A stretch of DNA of 64,000 nucleotides from Euphorbia lathyris (GCF_963576675.1 NC_088911.1:78707256-78771255), one strand, 5' to 3'; numbered from the stretch's first letter, positions 1 to 12,803 are shown. Made by a program: numbers and translations. Notes: generated by a model from the letters alone, not told the origin.

Positions 1-653
1 GAGGCATGATGAGGAAAAGACACATGGGATATGTCACGACATAAGAGGTATGCCTCCTGATCGGTGTCTAAGTAAATAATGGAAGACGCGTCCGGTGTGT
101 TACGTCCTACGGGGTACAACAAAATAAAGACGCAAGGAATATGTCACAACATGACAAGCAAGAACATCGGGGATACATCATGGGATAACAATACACCTCT
201 TGACAGGGTAAAGACATATTGGATATGCCGCGACATATGGGGTATGACAAAGCAAAGGTGTAGGGGATACACCATGACATAAGGGTTATACCTTCTGACT
301 AGTGCCCATGATACTAGAGAAATGTACGAGGTACGCTACCATACATAAAGCATGCTAAGGCGCAGACGCATAGGATGCGTCACGACATTATGGACATGCC
401 TCCTAGCTAGCATACAAACGACACGGTGAAGACGCATGAGACATGCCAAGGACGCATAGGATACATCCCAAAACACAAGTACGGTAAGGCAAAGACGTAC
501 GGGATACGTCATGACATAACTGGTATGCCCCCTGATGAACACGCGACGTTGGGGTCGTCTCTTTCTCACATTCCTAATAAACATGTCCTAAGTCTACGAA
601 ACCTAGAATGGCCGCACGCAATTCGGTTAGCATGCGACACTATATATGGTATG
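1..653. repeat. Degenerate interspersed repeat block
   Basis: A motif like GACATAAGAGGTATGCCTCC recurs in diverged form near 40, 270, 380 and 510, alternating with GACGCAxxxxATACGTC-like stretches. Spacing is irregular (about 50 to 130 bp), so this is a decayed repeat and not a clean satellite. The short reading frames here show no protein-like composition. The Tekay element at 660 was inserted at its right edge, so this block and the sequence from 8566 onward were once contiguous. It may be part of the Tat/Ogre-like element described at 8566-13134; that is inference. Confidence 0.5.
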
Positions 654-659
654 ACTGTA

Positions 660-2111
660 TGTAACGTCCTAAAAAAATAATAATAATAGGGTTATAAAAT
701 TTATTATTGATACAATTGAATTATAGGATGAGATTAAGAAAATAATCTAAATTTTGGGTAAAAGTGAAATAATACAAAAGGTTAATGAAGGTATTTAAAA
801 ATTAGTTAATTGAGGGTAATAATAATCAGATTTTTATTTACATAAGTAGCATGGGCATAATAGTAATTTTCTAAGCATAGTACATATAGGGGAAACCCTA
901 CAACTTTTATGTTTCCGCACAAACAAAAGAAAAGAAAAGAAAAGAGAGAAACCTCAAGTCCATTGAAGAGCTACCTACTATTCCTATCAAATCCTCTTGA
1001 AAGCACTATTTTCAATTCACAAGGCGGTGTCGAAGAAGGGGAGAGTTAACAACGGAGACTTAGCGTTTTATTGGATTACTTGTTCCAAGTAAGTGATAGT
1101 TGATATATATTTGTTTGATTGTGGTGACTATTTATGTTTTAACAAGCAATTGTCATTGATGGATACAATTGACGAGAAATTGAGATGATTATGATGCGTT
1201 ATGCAAATTGACTGTCTGAGATCTTATGACTTTGGGTTGAGTTGAAATTTATGGATGCTATGGACACGAGTAATGATATTGCACTTGATTTTCTGATATT
1301 AGGCGTGTTGTGAGATAAACATGACAAATCGAGAATAATGGTTAACTAATAGCTTGTCATAGTGGATTTATACGCAATGGTCAATTTTGTGTTGTTGGTA
1401 TTTGTGGTTCAGTTGAGATATGATTTGCTAGACACTTGTCCTTGTGGCTAGTGTCGGAGTATCTCAGGATGTAGGAGATACTCTGTGCTGTTTTTGCTAC
1501 GCACTGGGGAGGTGCGGGGATACCTGACGGAGATGTATCCTGTGCTGTTGATACATAATACGGAGAGATTATGACTGAGATTTTGATAGTGAATTGACCG
1601 GTGAACCATTGGGTATACTTCTACTTGACAAGCAGGGCCCTTAACTAATAAATTAATATCAAAATACGTATGAAATTATAGTACGAGTCATGAGAAGTTG
1701 TTTATGTGATAATTTAATGTTTTATATTTATATTCATCTATAAAATATTTTTGTGATTTATATGTTGCATGTGATAAATATATATTAGCTATCACCTTAT
1801 TGAGTAGGCAGCTCATCCCTTGCCACCTATTTTTTAGGAGATAAAATTTAGCGGTTCGATCCTTTTCCTCTCCAGTTTTTCAGTTCCTATTGACCGTGTT
1901 AAGTGAACCAGCAACTTTGGAATTTCTTTTGGATTTAAATCATAACTTTGGATTATAGTATGTGCTTAATCAGTTTGGGAAAATTTATGTCGAAGTTTAT
2001 TTGTAATTTTTGACTTTAGAATTTAATGATTAAGTTATGAGTTTTGATTAGTATTGACGCATTTATATGTTTTACTGAGTAATAAATGTCTTTTGAGAAT
2101 CGGGTGTTACA
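660..2111 (+). repeat. 5' LTR of Tekay-type element
   Basis: Nearly identical to 7107-8558 along its whole length. It starts TGTAACGTCC and ends GGGTGTTACA, and the first and last six bases are inverted repeats. The tRNA primer site follows after four bases. Confidence 0.96.
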
Positions 2112-2115
2112 TTAG

Positions 2116-2127
2116 TGGTATCAGAGC
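2116..2127 (+). other. Primer-binding site, tRNA-iMet type
   Basis: TGGTATCAGAGC, complementary to the 3' end of plant initiator tRNA-Met, lies four bases after the 5' LTR. This is the usual minus-strand primer site of many plant gypsy and copia elements. Confidence 0.92.
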
Positions 2128-2243
2128 GGGTCGACGTCTTAAGGACGGTTACACAAAATTATTTATTTACGTTATTAAGGACGATTATGTGAAATTATTT
2201 GTTGAGCTGTGAATTAATGTTATATATGATACATCGTAGGACC

Positions 2244-2426
2244 ATGTCATCCAGAGGTAGAACACATACTGATCGAGCGTCTAGTGAGGATTCCGTTGGG
2301 TCCCAACATGCATCATTTGCACCTCCAAATGCGAGTGATGGTTCTAGATCTTCAAACTTACTAGGAGCTGGTATGCCACAAAACTTACATCAGTTTGCTG
2401 AAATGATGGCTATAATGGCAGCTCAA

Positions 2427-2479
<53 letters not shown>

Positions 2480-3640
2480 AGCTCAAGCTCAAGTTCAGGC
2501 TCAAGCTCAAGCTCAGGCTCAAATGGGTCCTTCCATTGATCTTAACTTTGAGAGATTAAGGAAGATGGGGGCAGAAAACTTTGAGGGTACCACTGATCCT
2601 ACCAAAGCCGAGGAATGGCTGAAGGACACTGAAAGAGTGCTAGCCAGATTGAAGTGCACTCTTGAGCAATGATTGGACTACATTGTCTCTTTACTGAAGA
2701 AGCATGCTATTACTTGGTGGGAGTCTATCGAGAGAGCTGTTGTTGCTCCTAGGGTACTAACATATGAAGACTTTAAGAAGGAGTTTACTGATAAGTATAT
2801 GCCTCGAGTGTACCGAGATGAGAAGAAAGTGAAATTTTATAATCTGAAGCAGGGTGATATGACAGTAGCTGAATATGAGCTTCGATTTGCTGAACTTTCC
2901 AAGTATGCTCCAGATGCCGTGGCAACTGAGGAGGATAAGTGTTACCGTTTTGAGCAGGGTCTTAGATTGGAGATTCAGAGGATTCTAGCAGTGAAGATTA
3001 CTGATTTTAAGATCTTACTAGAGTCAGCCACCAGAGTGGAGCGCAGTTATCAGGAGGAGAGGCGTGTAGAGAGTGCTACGAGGAGAAATTCGGAGTCTCG
3101 AGGAGAACAAAACACTTCTTTTAAGAGAGGAGGGTCTTATGAGCACTCGACTGGTAGATCAAGGTTTCAACAAGGAGCTTCTGGCTTTAGAAGTGGAGGC
3201 AGATCGAGATTTGGGAGATCTTCTGGGTATGACCGAGGTACTAGTGAGCATAGTTCTTATAGTGCTCCATCTGTGGGTACTGGTTGGGCATTCAGTGCTG
3301 GAGCTGGAGGTTCTTTTGAGGGGAGGTCTGCACCACCACTGACTTGTGATACTTGTGGCAGAAATCATTTTGGAACATGTTGGAGGACTGGGAGGATTAT
3401 TTGTTATACTTGTGGTGAGCATGGTCACATCCAGCGTGATTGTCCAGCAGCTAGAGGTTCTAGTGGTAACACTCCTTCTGTTACAGTGAGACAAAGCAGT
3501 ATGGGTGATAGTGGTACTAGTGCTGGGAGAGGTCATTTCAGAGGTCGAGGAGGCCGAGGTGGAGGTCCTAGTACAAGCGGAGTTCAAGCAACACAGGCAC
3601 AACATCAAACACAGGTTTATGCATTGACCGGAGATGAGGC
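2244..3640 (+). pseudogene. gag: gag of Tekay-type element, interrupted by TGA
   Basis: Encodes the structural Gag protein that would form the virus-like particle. The most plausible start is the ATG at 2244; an earlier in-frame ATG at 2217 is also possible. The frame is stopped by TGA at 2670-2672 and resumes at once in the same frame. An N-terminal Gln-Ala dipeptide run is followed by a retrotransposon-gag domain (about 2560-3060), an Arg/Ser/Gly-rich linker, and a CCHC zinc knuckle, [14 protein letters not shown], at 3402-3443, which binds RNA in this family. A C-to-T change at a CpG would explain the stop, as expected for methylated retroelement DNA. Protease follows in the same frame. 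Confidence 0.88.
2424..2522 (+). repeat. Hexanucleotide (GCTCAG)n coding for poly(Gln-Ala) in gag
   Basis: An uninterrupted run of GCTCAG/GCTCAA units inside gag, broken only by one Val codon, gives an alternating Gln-Ala tract of about 18 dipeptides. Such microsatellites expand by replication slippage; the in-frame unit length keeps gag open. Confidence 0.9.
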
Positions 3641-5846
3641 ACTTGCTTCTCCTGACGTCATTACCGGTACTATTTCTATTTCTGATATTCCAGCTTTTGT
3701 TTTGATAGATCCAGGATCCACACATTCATACATGATACTTGCTTTAGCTTTGAAAGTACCTGGTAACATAGAATCATTGGGTTACGAATTACGTGTCCAT
3801 ATGTCTGCGGGTAGTAATGTAGTGGTGAATAATGTTAGGAGAGCTTGTCCAATTAAAATAGGAGGAAGTGAGTTTCATGCAGATTTAATCCTTATAGATT
3901 TCAAGGAATTTGATATCATCCTAGGGATGGATTGGTTGTCTCAACATAAGGCAGTTGTGGACTGTTGTGCAAAGGAAGTAGTGATAAAATCTACTAAAGG
4001 GGAGAAGGTAGTATTTGTAGGGAAACGAGCAGTTGTTCCATCGTGCTTAGTATCAGCTATTCAAGCTTTTCGTTGGATTAGAGAAGGTTGTGATGCATTT
4101 CTAGCTCATATTAGGGACACTAAGGTAGAAGGTCCAGAGTTGGATGAGATACCAGTGGTGAGGGAGTTTCCTGAAGTGTTTCTTGATGAGTTACCTGGTT
4201 TGGCTCCACATAAAGAAGTAGACTTTACCATTGATACCCTACCAGGGGTGGCTCCTATATCTATTGCACCATACAGAATGGCTCCTATTGAGCTGGAGGA
4301 GTTGAAGAAACAATTAGAAGAATTGTTAGATAAAGGCTTTGTTAGACCAAGCACTTCACCTTGGGGTCCACCAGTCTTATTCGTGAAAAAGAAGGATGGG
4401 AGTATGCGACTTTGTATCGATTATCGACAACTAAATAGGGTGACTGTGAAGAATAAGTACCCTTTACCGAGGATTGATGATTTATTGGATCAGTTAAAGG
4501 GAGCAAAAATCTTTTCAAAGATTGATTTGAGGTCTGGATATTGGCAATTGAGGGTAGCAGATAAAGACGTTTCTAAGACGGCTTTTTGTACGCGTTATGG
4601 GCACTATGAGTTTCTAGTGATGCCATTTGGATTGACAAATGCACCAGCTGCATTCATGGCTCTAATGAACCGCACATTTCAACAGTACCTGGATCAGTTT
4701 GTGATCGTCTTTATTGACGATATTTTGGTGTACTAAAAAACGAAAGAGGAGCATGAGTTGCATCTGGGAATAGTGTTGCAAATTTTAAAGGAGAAAGAAT
4801 TATATGCAAAATTGAGTAAGTGTGAATTTTGGATGGAACATGTAGTCTTTTTGGGTCATGTGGTGTCTAAGGATGGGGTTATGCCTGATCCGACTAAAGT
4901 GAAGGCTATTATGGAGTGGAATCCACCAAAAAGCGTGACTCAAGTAAGGAGTTTTCTAGGTTTAGCAGGTTACTATAGAAGGTTTGTGGAAGGATTTTCA
5001 ATTATTGCTGGGCCATTAACGAAGTTGCTAAGGAAGGGTGTAGTCTATCAATGGACTGAGCAGTGTCAAAAGAGTTTTGATGAATTAAAGAGAAGATTGA
5101 CATCATCACCAGTGTTAGTACTACCATCTGGTAGAGGTGGATTTGTGGTATATACTGATGCTTCAAAGCATGGATTGAGATGTGTGATGATGCAAAATAA
5201 GAAGGTGATTGCTTATGCTTCTCGTCAGTTGAGAACACATGAGGTCAATTATCCCACACATGATTTGGAGTTAGCAGCAATTGTTCATGCCTTGAAGATC
5301 TGGAGACATTACTTGTATGGAGAAACATTTCAGATTCTCACTGATCATAAGAGTCTGAAATATATCCTTACACAAAAGGAGTTGAATTTGAGGCAGAGGA
5401 GATGGATCGAGTTATTGAAGGATTATGATTGCACCATTGATTACCACCCAGGCAAGGCGAATGTTGTAGCAGATGCATTGAGTAGGAAGACTTTTGAAGT
5501 GTTAGCAAGCATGAAGGGTTATAATATGACATCTTTAGTGGATTTAAGGGCTATGAACGTGAGATTAGGTGTGGATGAGGTAACCGGGTTGATGGCTACA
5601 CTACAGGTAAGGCCAATGTTGGAAGACAGGATTATGGAGTTACAAGTTCAAGATGCTTATCTTCAGAAAATGAAGGAGAAGGTCCAGCAAGGGAAAAAGC
5701 CTAATTTTTCAGTGAGAGGGGATGAGATGATTATGCTGGGAAGTCGAGTATGTGTACCTGAACTAGGTGAGTTGAAGGTTGAGATTATGAAAGAGGCACA
5801 TAATACACCATATGCAATGCATCCCGGAACTACAAAGATGTATTGA
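3641..5846 (+). pseudogene. pol: pol (protease, reverse transcriptase, RNase H) of Tekay-type element
   Basis: Continues the gag frame. The aspartic protease active site is seen as IDPGSTHSY near 3703-3729. The RT domain (about 4290-4900) includes [20 protein letters not shown] and the catalytic FIDDIL at about 4710. RNase H (about 5130-5480) carries [12 protein letters not shown] and ADALSR. Two nonsense codons interrupt the frame: TAA at 4734-4736 directly after the RT catalytic motif, and TGA at 5844-5846 at the start of integrase. The frame is otherwise open, which fits recent death. Confidence 0.9.
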
Positions 5847-7069
5847 AACTTGAGACCACATTACTGGTGGCGGGCTATGAAGAAAGACATTGCTGAATTT
5901 GTGGCTAAATGTCTTACCTGTCAGCAAGTCAAGGCAGAACATCAAGCACCAGTTGGGAAATTACGACCTTTAGCTATTCCATCTTGGAAATGGGAAAGGA
6001 TCACCATGGACTTTGTTATTGGACTACCTAGGACAATGCGTAAACATGATGCTATTTGGGTGATTGTAGACCGTCTAACCAAATCTGCTCATTTCTTACC
6101 AATGCGGCAAACTGATCCTTTAGACAAGTTAGCAAGGTTATATCGGGATGAGATTGTGAGATTGCGAGATTGCATGGTGTTCCAGTCTCTATTGTGTCAG
6201 ATAGGGATCCCCGTTTCACTTCTCGTTTTTGGGGTAGTCTGCAGAAAGCTTTAGGCACAAAACTGAATTTTAGCACAGCGTTTCACCCTCAAACAGATGG
6301 ACAATCGGAGCGTACTATCCAAACATTAGAAGATATGATGAGGGCTTGTGTGTTAAACTTTCAGGGAGAATGGGATAGGCATTTGTCGTTGATAGAGTTT
6401 GCTTATAATAACAGTTTCCATTCTAGCATTGGGATGGCACCATATGAAGCATTGTATGGAAGGAAGTGTAGAAATCCTGTTTGTTGGGATATGGAGGGCA
6501 TGCGACAGTTAGAAGGACCTGAATTGGTACAGGAGACAGTCGAAAAGATTGATATAGTAAAGAAATGTCTACAAGCGGCACAAGATAGACAGAAAATTTA
6601 TGCTGATAAGCACCGCCGAGAGATGGAATATAAGGTAGGAGATCATGTGTTCTTAAGGGTTTCACCTTGGAGAGGGATTGTTCGATTCGGAAAAAGAGGG
6701 AAGCTGAGTCCAAGGTACATCGGACCATATGACATCACGACAAGGATTGGACCATTGGCTTATAGACTAGCGCTACTAGCAGAGTTGTCTCAGATTCATG
6801 ATGTTTTCCATGTGTCAATGTTGAGGAAATATCGATCTGATCCGGATCATGTGATTTCGGAGCCGGAGATTCAAGTGGTCAAGGATTTAACCTACACGGA
6901 GGAACCAGTGGAAATATTAGAAACTCAAATGAGGAAATTGAGAAGGCGAGAGATTCCAATGGTGAGAGTTCGTTGGAGCCACCACCGATCGCTACGTGAA
7001 GCTACATGGGAAATGGAAGAACACATGAGACAAAAATATCCGCATCTCTTCAATATAGCGGGTACGTAA
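5847..7069 (+). pseudogene. Integrase and chromodomain of Tekay-type element, frameshifted by an 8-bp duplication
   Basis: Integrase would insert the cDNA. The zinc-binding region (CLTCQQVKAEH), the catalytic core ([26 protein letters not shown]) and the C-terminal [14 protein letters not shown] motif are all recognisable. The reading frame breaks at 6158-6173, where GAGATTGC occurs twice in tandem; the 8-bp gain shifts the frame by +2. After the break the protein runs open to TAA at 7067-7069. The last 55 or so residues (about 6895-7060) hold a chromodomain-like segment with VRVRWSHH and EATWEMEE, as in the Tekay/Del clade, where it is thought to guide integration to heterochromatin. Confidence 0.9.
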
Positions 7070-7090
7070 ATTTTGAGGACAAAATTTTTT

Positions 7091-7106
7091 TTTAGGGGGA
7101 GAGAAC
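7091..7106 (+). other. Polypurine tract of Tekay-type element
   Basis: AGGGGGGAGAGAAC sits directly against the 3' LTR and follows a T-run. This is the expected plus-strand primer. Confidence 0.85.
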
Positions 7107-8558
7107 TGTAACGTCCTAAAAAAATAATAATAATAGGGTTATAAAATTTATTATTGATACAATTGAATTATAGGATGAGATTAAGAAAATAATCTAAATT
7201 TTGGGTAAAAGTGAAATAATACAAAAGGTTAATGAAGGTATTTAAAAATTAGTTAATTGAGGGTAATAATAATCAGATTTTTATTTACATAAGTAGCATG
7301 GGCATAATAGTAATTTTCTAAGCATAGTACATATAGGGGAAACCCTACAACTTTTATGTTTCCGCACAAACAAAAGAAAAGAAAAGAAAAGAGAGAAACC
7401 TCAAGTCCATTGAAGAGCTACCTACTATTCCTATCAAATCCTCTTGAAAGCACTATTTTCAATTCACAAGGCAGTGTCGAAGAAGGGGAGAGTTAACAAT
7501 GGAGACTTAGCATTTCATTGGATTACTTGTTCCAAGTAAGTGATAGTTGATATATATTTGTTTGATTGTGGTGACTATTTATATTTTAACAAGCAATTGT
7601 CATTGATGGATACAATTGACGAGAAATTGAGATGATTATGATGCGTTGTGCAAATTGACTGTCTGAGATCTTATGACTTTGGGTTGAGTTGAAATTTATG
7701 GATGCTATGGACACGAGTAATGATATTGCACTTGATTTTCTGATATTGGGCGTGTTGTGAGATAAACATGACAAATCGAGAATAATGGTTAACTAATAGC
7801 TTGTCATAGTGGATTTATACGCAATGGTCAATTTTGTGTTGTTGGTATTTGTGGTTCAGTTGAGATATGATTTGCTAGACACTTGTCCTTGTGGCTAGTG
7901 TCGGAGTATCTCAGGATGTAGGAGATATTCTGTGCTGTTTTTGCTACGCACTGGGGAGGTGCGGGGATACCTGATGGAGAGGTATCCTGTGCTGTTGATA
8001 CATAATACGGAGAGATTATGATTGAGATTTTGATAGTGAATTGACCGGTGAACCATTGGGTATACTTCTACTTGACAAGCAGGGCCCTTAACTAATAAAT
8101 TAATATCAAAATACGTATGAAATTATAGTACGAGTCATAAGAAGTTGTTTATGTGATAATTTAATGTTTTATATTTATATTCATCTATAAAATATTTTGG
8201 TGATTTATATGTTGCATGTGATAAATATATATTAGCTCTCACCTTATTGAGTAGGCAGCTCATCCCTTGCCACCTATTTTTCAGGAGATAAAATTTAGCG
8301 GTTCGATCCTTTTCCTCTCCAGTTTTTCAGTTCCTATTGACCGTGTTAAGTGAACCAGCAACTTTGGAATTTCTTTTGGATTTAAATCATAACTTTGGAT
8401 TATAGTATGTGCTTAATCAGTTTGGGAAAATTTATGTCGAAGTTTATTTGTAATTTTTGACTTTAGAATTTAATGATTAAGTTATGAGTTTTGATTAGTA
8501 TTGACGCATTTATATGTTTTACTGAGTAATAAATGTCTTTTGAGAATCGGGTGTTACA
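7107..8558 (+). repeat. 3' LTR of Tekay-type element
   Basis: Partner of 660-2111, same length, about 99% identical by eye. It is followed by T and then the ACTGTA target duplication. Confidence 0.96.
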
Positions 8559-8565
8559 TACTGTA

Positions 8566-10516
8566 ATGACTCGTTAAGCATCTGACTCGACTGATGTACA
8601 ACCAGATATAAATCTATACGAACAAACTAGTTAGCAAAAATCGTACATAACGCGTAATTAGATCGCAATAAGAGAAAGAAAACGTTAGATAACAATCACA
8701 ATCATTACATCATCTCTCTTCCATCCTTATTCCTCCACACACTCGTTGGTCCAAGTCTCTTTCCTAGGATTTTGGTTTGAGGCTCACATTGCGGTCCAGG
8801 GGACACATGATGCCGTCGATTATTACGGAAAAATAGATCATTCATCGAACAATACAATTCGTTTTAACGTATCCGCGTTTAGTGACTAAGATATCGACCA
8901 AATTGGATTGTCCTATTGGAATAACTCGTCTTTTGTTATTTCGCGAGACGCATTAGTTCAGGTTTTGACACCCTTTGGGCGTATCTCGGATTCAGACGTG
9001 GTACGAGTTATTCTTTTGGTTCAATCGTTCGTTATTGACAATGATTCGTTCCCTTTTATTCGCGTGGGTTCGTGTCTCGATTTTTGGATTAGGACGGGAT
9101 CTTTTGGATCTATCGAGAGACGTAACCACGTGTTCATTTAGTGATGACATCACTTTCGGATTTTTATTTTAGGGAACGGACTCACCGCGTAAAGTGTTTG
9201 TTTCTAGCGTCAAAATCCGCTTGCTCGTTTTAGCTACGTGAAAAGACAGCGAGTCTTATTTGAGCGCACGATAATCTTTCGGCTAGTAACAACTCTTTAT
9301 TTCTTCCAATTTACGGGATATATCACCCTAGCGTGGTTATAGAAAATCAACGTTTCGTTTAATCGCATGCTTATTCGAAGCAGGGATATTACCGCTCTTT
9401 TCATTTAGGCACGAGTTAAGCAAACATCCAGATCGGGCCATATTTCTTGTAGTTTTGGTAACGGTCGAAATGATCGAGCCATTAGTCAAATCCACAGTCT
9501 CGTCCATATGGTGCAACCATGCGGTTTCTTAATTTGGCTTTGTGATTTTAAACGGCGTATATACCAGTCCGAGGCACGTATTTAACGACATTGGTTCATT
9601 TTCTTTAACTACTCTCGGGATTGACATATATCGTAGATACGGAATGATTTTGGTCGTTTTTATTTTTATTTTGCTTTTATTTTCTTAGTCACTTTTGCGG
9701 ATACGTCCATTTCTCCTTAGAACAACGCAAGGTATAACGTAAGAGCCCATTTTTTTATTCGGAAGGGACAGGTCACGTTTACGAAACTCTTTACGTTACA
9801 ACGGGGTCGTTCAAAACAGAAATGTTCTTCGTTTTCGTTTTGTCATAATATCGCTTTATCCCAACGTATTTAAAGAATGTGAATAAAGATCATTGTTAAT
9901 ATAGTCTCTTGAATCGAGATATAACCATCCTTAATACCAAACCGACTTGTACTAATACGTGCTTACGTCAGAATGTGTTTCCTGAACGTGTGCCTTCTTC
10001 GGGACACGGAAAGGGACCAGGCGGGTCGCACAAGTTCATTCACACGAGATGACTAAGTCGTCTTTAGTTCAAATCGTTTCGGTGCTTTGGGATAGTTTAT
10101 ATATCGGTTTAAGAGTATATATTAACGTATCGTTTCATTTTCTTTATATATTTCAGGATTAGACACGTATCATGGCAATTTGAAAACACGAATTGATTCA
10201 TTCATCACACCAAAAATAGTAACGGGTAATCCTATGGCAACTTCTAAGGCTACTATATGCTGACACGGCTGATCGCGGGACCTCACAGGACCGCACAAAT
10301 TCTCCCCTAACGAATGGATGGGGACCCTTTGGCGCCTTAATGCAAGGGGGAACTTACACTAGCCTCTTTCGAGCGATGAATGGACTCTCGATAGAGGTTT
10401 CACGGAAATTACCCAAAAGGTTTGCAATAATGCTTATGAATGCATACAAAAAGAAATAATACGATCCGTCCCCATTATGGGCTTAATACACGCCTTTCAG
10501 AATCAAATTTCTCGCT
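8566..10516 (-). mobile_element. Non-coding interior of a Tat/Ogre-like element (minus strand)
   Basis: Lies downstream (in minus orientation) of a tRNA-Arg-type primer site at 10517-10535 and a 2.6-kb LTR. No reading frame longer than about 80 codons looks coding in this 1.95-kb stretch, which suits the long untranslated leader of Tat/Ogre elements or a non-autonomous derivative. The left limit is the Tekay insertion; the element probably continues into 1-653. The other LTR is outside the window. Confidence 0.5.
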
Positions 10517-10535
10517 TCCCTAGAAGAGTCGCCAC
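10517..10535 (-). other. Primer-binding site, tRNA-Arg type
   Basis: On the minus strand TGGCGACTCTTCTAGGGAAG directly follows the end of the LTR. TGGCGACTC is the tRNA-Arg-complementary primer site known from Tat-lineage gypsy elements such as RIRE2 and Ogre. This fixes the orientation of the element. Confidence 0.7.
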
Positions 10536-12106
10536 TTGTAGGTGCCGCGGCCTCTCCCGGGCGGACCAGGGGGTGGACACCATTGACGATAGATGCTGTG
10601 ATTGGCGCCAAAAGCAACCAATCGCGGAATCAAGCTGCTCGGCAGGGCCGGAGCTCGGAGTATGGAAGAGTCGCCACCCACGAATGGGAAATGAACACCG
10701 ATCCCTTGCGGGAGACCGGTGAGGGTTCAGGAAACTTAGGTACGAGCCGAGAAGGCTAGCTCCTTTCCGGAGAAAGGCTACTAGGCACCCCGACATCGCC
10801 CCGGTTATGAACCACCGGCCTCCTACTTAGCATGTTAGGCGCTAACGGACTAATCGCATATTTCTTTAAGTTTAAAATTCATTTGAAACCTTTTCTTTCT
10901 CGTTTTGGAAACCGTTTTGAGCATATATTATTGAAAGCCATATTAGTAAAGAATCACCCATTTACATGAATTTAGAGTATGTGGAAGAAAGAGGGAGATA
11001 GAAGAAAGAATTAGTTTATTCACAACGTGAGTTATGCTTTATATTATACATTAAGCCTACACTAATCTCATTCCCAAAAACGAGTTTATTTACATGGTTC
11101 GTACCTTAATCGCCGTTGAAACGATTTCGGCACGTTTCAAAACCCCGTTAATTTACATGATGTTCACCCGAATCGCTGTTGGAACGACTCGAGCGTGTGA
11201 AAACGTTGGACAAATAGTTTTTAACAAAAACGTGATTAAGCATACAAGTCCATTTATTTTTGTACAAAAACCGTTTAGTTAGGAAAACGATTCAAAACTT
11301 CATTATTTACAATGAAAACGATTTTAATTACAAGGTTCGCTTAATCCGCCATTGGAACGAATTAAGGTTTTAAAACATGATGTTTGGGAAACGGTTTGAA
11401 ATGGTAAAAAGCCTTTTATTTACACTTTATAAATATCTAGAAAAACTTTATTTTAAATAAGCAAGTTAAGCTCTCTTTTTGTGATTTATTTCCCCTTTTT
11501 CACTCAATTAACCTTTACTTGAATATGATTACAACAATGATCAATTTAAATCTCAAAACTAACCAAATAAAACGAATTTGAAATATATACATATAAATGT
11601 CCAAAAGTAGAGTGAATATACCTATACATATATATATATATATTATCTAAAAATAAGGATATAGCTATAGATAAAAAAAACAAGTAAAAGATACTATATA
11701 ATATAACTAAGTATGTATATAACAATGATAACGAAAAATACTAAATATAATGTACTTTTATTCCAATTAAAAAATATGCAAAAATAATGGATAAAATTCA
11801 TAAATAAGAAAACTACATTTAAACCAAAATAGTTTTTATACATAATAAATATATAGAGAGTAACTCACCCCAAAAGCAATAAAAGGAAAACATACACATA
11901 TACATATAGCTTTTACAAAACCAAATTAGTGAAAATCATACCCAAATATACAAGATAAGTATTTAATAGTGAATTATTACTAATTATACATTTTGAAAAT
12001 AATTTTAATAAACACATTACCTATTTATACATATATTTATACAATAATAAATGTCAAAAAAGATGAGAAAAAGGTTGAAAAAGGGATTTTTTAAGTTTCA
12101 GCAGCT

Positions 12107-12131
12107 TTACCGACGGAAAATCCGTCGGTAA
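12107..12131. repeat. Perfect inverted repeat (CCGTCGGTAA)
   Basis: TTACCGACGGA, a short AA spacer, then TCCGTCGGTAA forms a near-perfect hairpin in the AT-rich part of the LTR. No element ends are seen around it. Confidence 0.6.
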
Positions 12132-12780
12132 ACAGCCTTTAGTGACAGAAAATGGAGAATTACAGAATCAGCCCAACAATTTCCAGATTTATTCAAACAC
12201 TTTAAATCTACTCTATTCTATCATTTTGGATCTCCGAACTACCCAAATCGGATCATAGTCTATAACGGAGACTCCTAAAACGATGTTTTATTTCAAAACG
12301 ATATTTAAAAATATTTTTAAAATCTATATTTACAACGTCTTAATCCCGAACTACCCTTAAATCGGGTCACGGTTCGTGTTGGGACTTTAAGACGAGGTTT
12401 TTATTTCAAAACAAAACCAAACGTTTATTTAATACGAGACGGAAATTAAATAAATACGGAATAAATAAATGTGATAAATAAATAACTTAAAGTAATAAAA
12501 ACTATAAACTAAATAAATAAAGGAAATAAATAAATAAATAAAACGAGTCTAGTCCTCGGATAATACCTCAAGATCGGTATTGACGGCTTGATGTCGGTTG
12601 ATTCCACCTGTTATGATTTTTTTTTGGTGTTTTGGTAAAATATTAAACTTTTAGAAAATTTGGATTTTTTAGGAAAAAAAATGTTTTCTCCTAAAAATTC
12701 ACTTTCTCTCTCTAAAAATAATTTTCTAGAGTGAGAAGCTCCAAAAATCCTCCATCTCCAAATGCATAGGGATCTGTGCC

Positions 12781-12787
12781 TTTTATA
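12781..12787 (-). promoter_or_regulatory. TATA box of the Tat/Ogre-like LTR
   Basis: Minus strand CCTATAAAAGGC, 17 bp downstream of the palindrome array. It is the best promoter candidate in the LTR. The transcript start would be about 30 bp lower, near 12750. Confidence 0.55.
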
Positions 12788-12803
12788 GGCACGGATCCCA
12801 AGA

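Larger units (their letters stand above)
660..8558 (+). mobile_element. Ty3/gypsy chromovirus, Tekay (Del) type, LTR-complete but coding-defective
   Basis: A 7.9-kb LTR retrotransposon with two 1452-bp LTRs beginning TGTAAC and ending GTTACA. The interior holds a tRNA-iMet primer-binding site, gag with zinc knuckle, protease, RT, RNase H, integrase and a C-terminal chromodomain, in the Ty3/gypsy order. The direct repeat ACTGTA at 654-659 and 8560-8565 marks the target duplication, with one extra T after the right LTR. By eye the LTRs differ at about 15 of 1452 positions, mostly transitions, so insertion is recent. At 1.3e-8 substitutions per site per year, a rate used for rice LTRs, this is roughly 0.4 million years. 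Three in-frame stops and one frameshift leave it non-autonomous. Confidence 0.95.

Noticed and set aside
3159..3725. 188-codon minus-strand frame opposite gag/pol of the Tekay element
   Set aside because: Shadow of the Ser/Gly/Arg-rich sense frame; Ser/Thr-rich composition without any domain.
8908..9172. Two short plus-strand frames in the Tat/Ogre-like interior
   Set aside because: Under 80 codons, overlapping, no start context and no recognisable motif; the strand is opposite to the element.
10661..10680. Second tRNA-Arg primer-site-like sequence (GGTGGCGACTC on the minus strand)
   Set aside because: No CA-ending LTR border precedes it. The copy at 10517-10535 follows CCTACA, which pairs with the TGTAG start at 13134.
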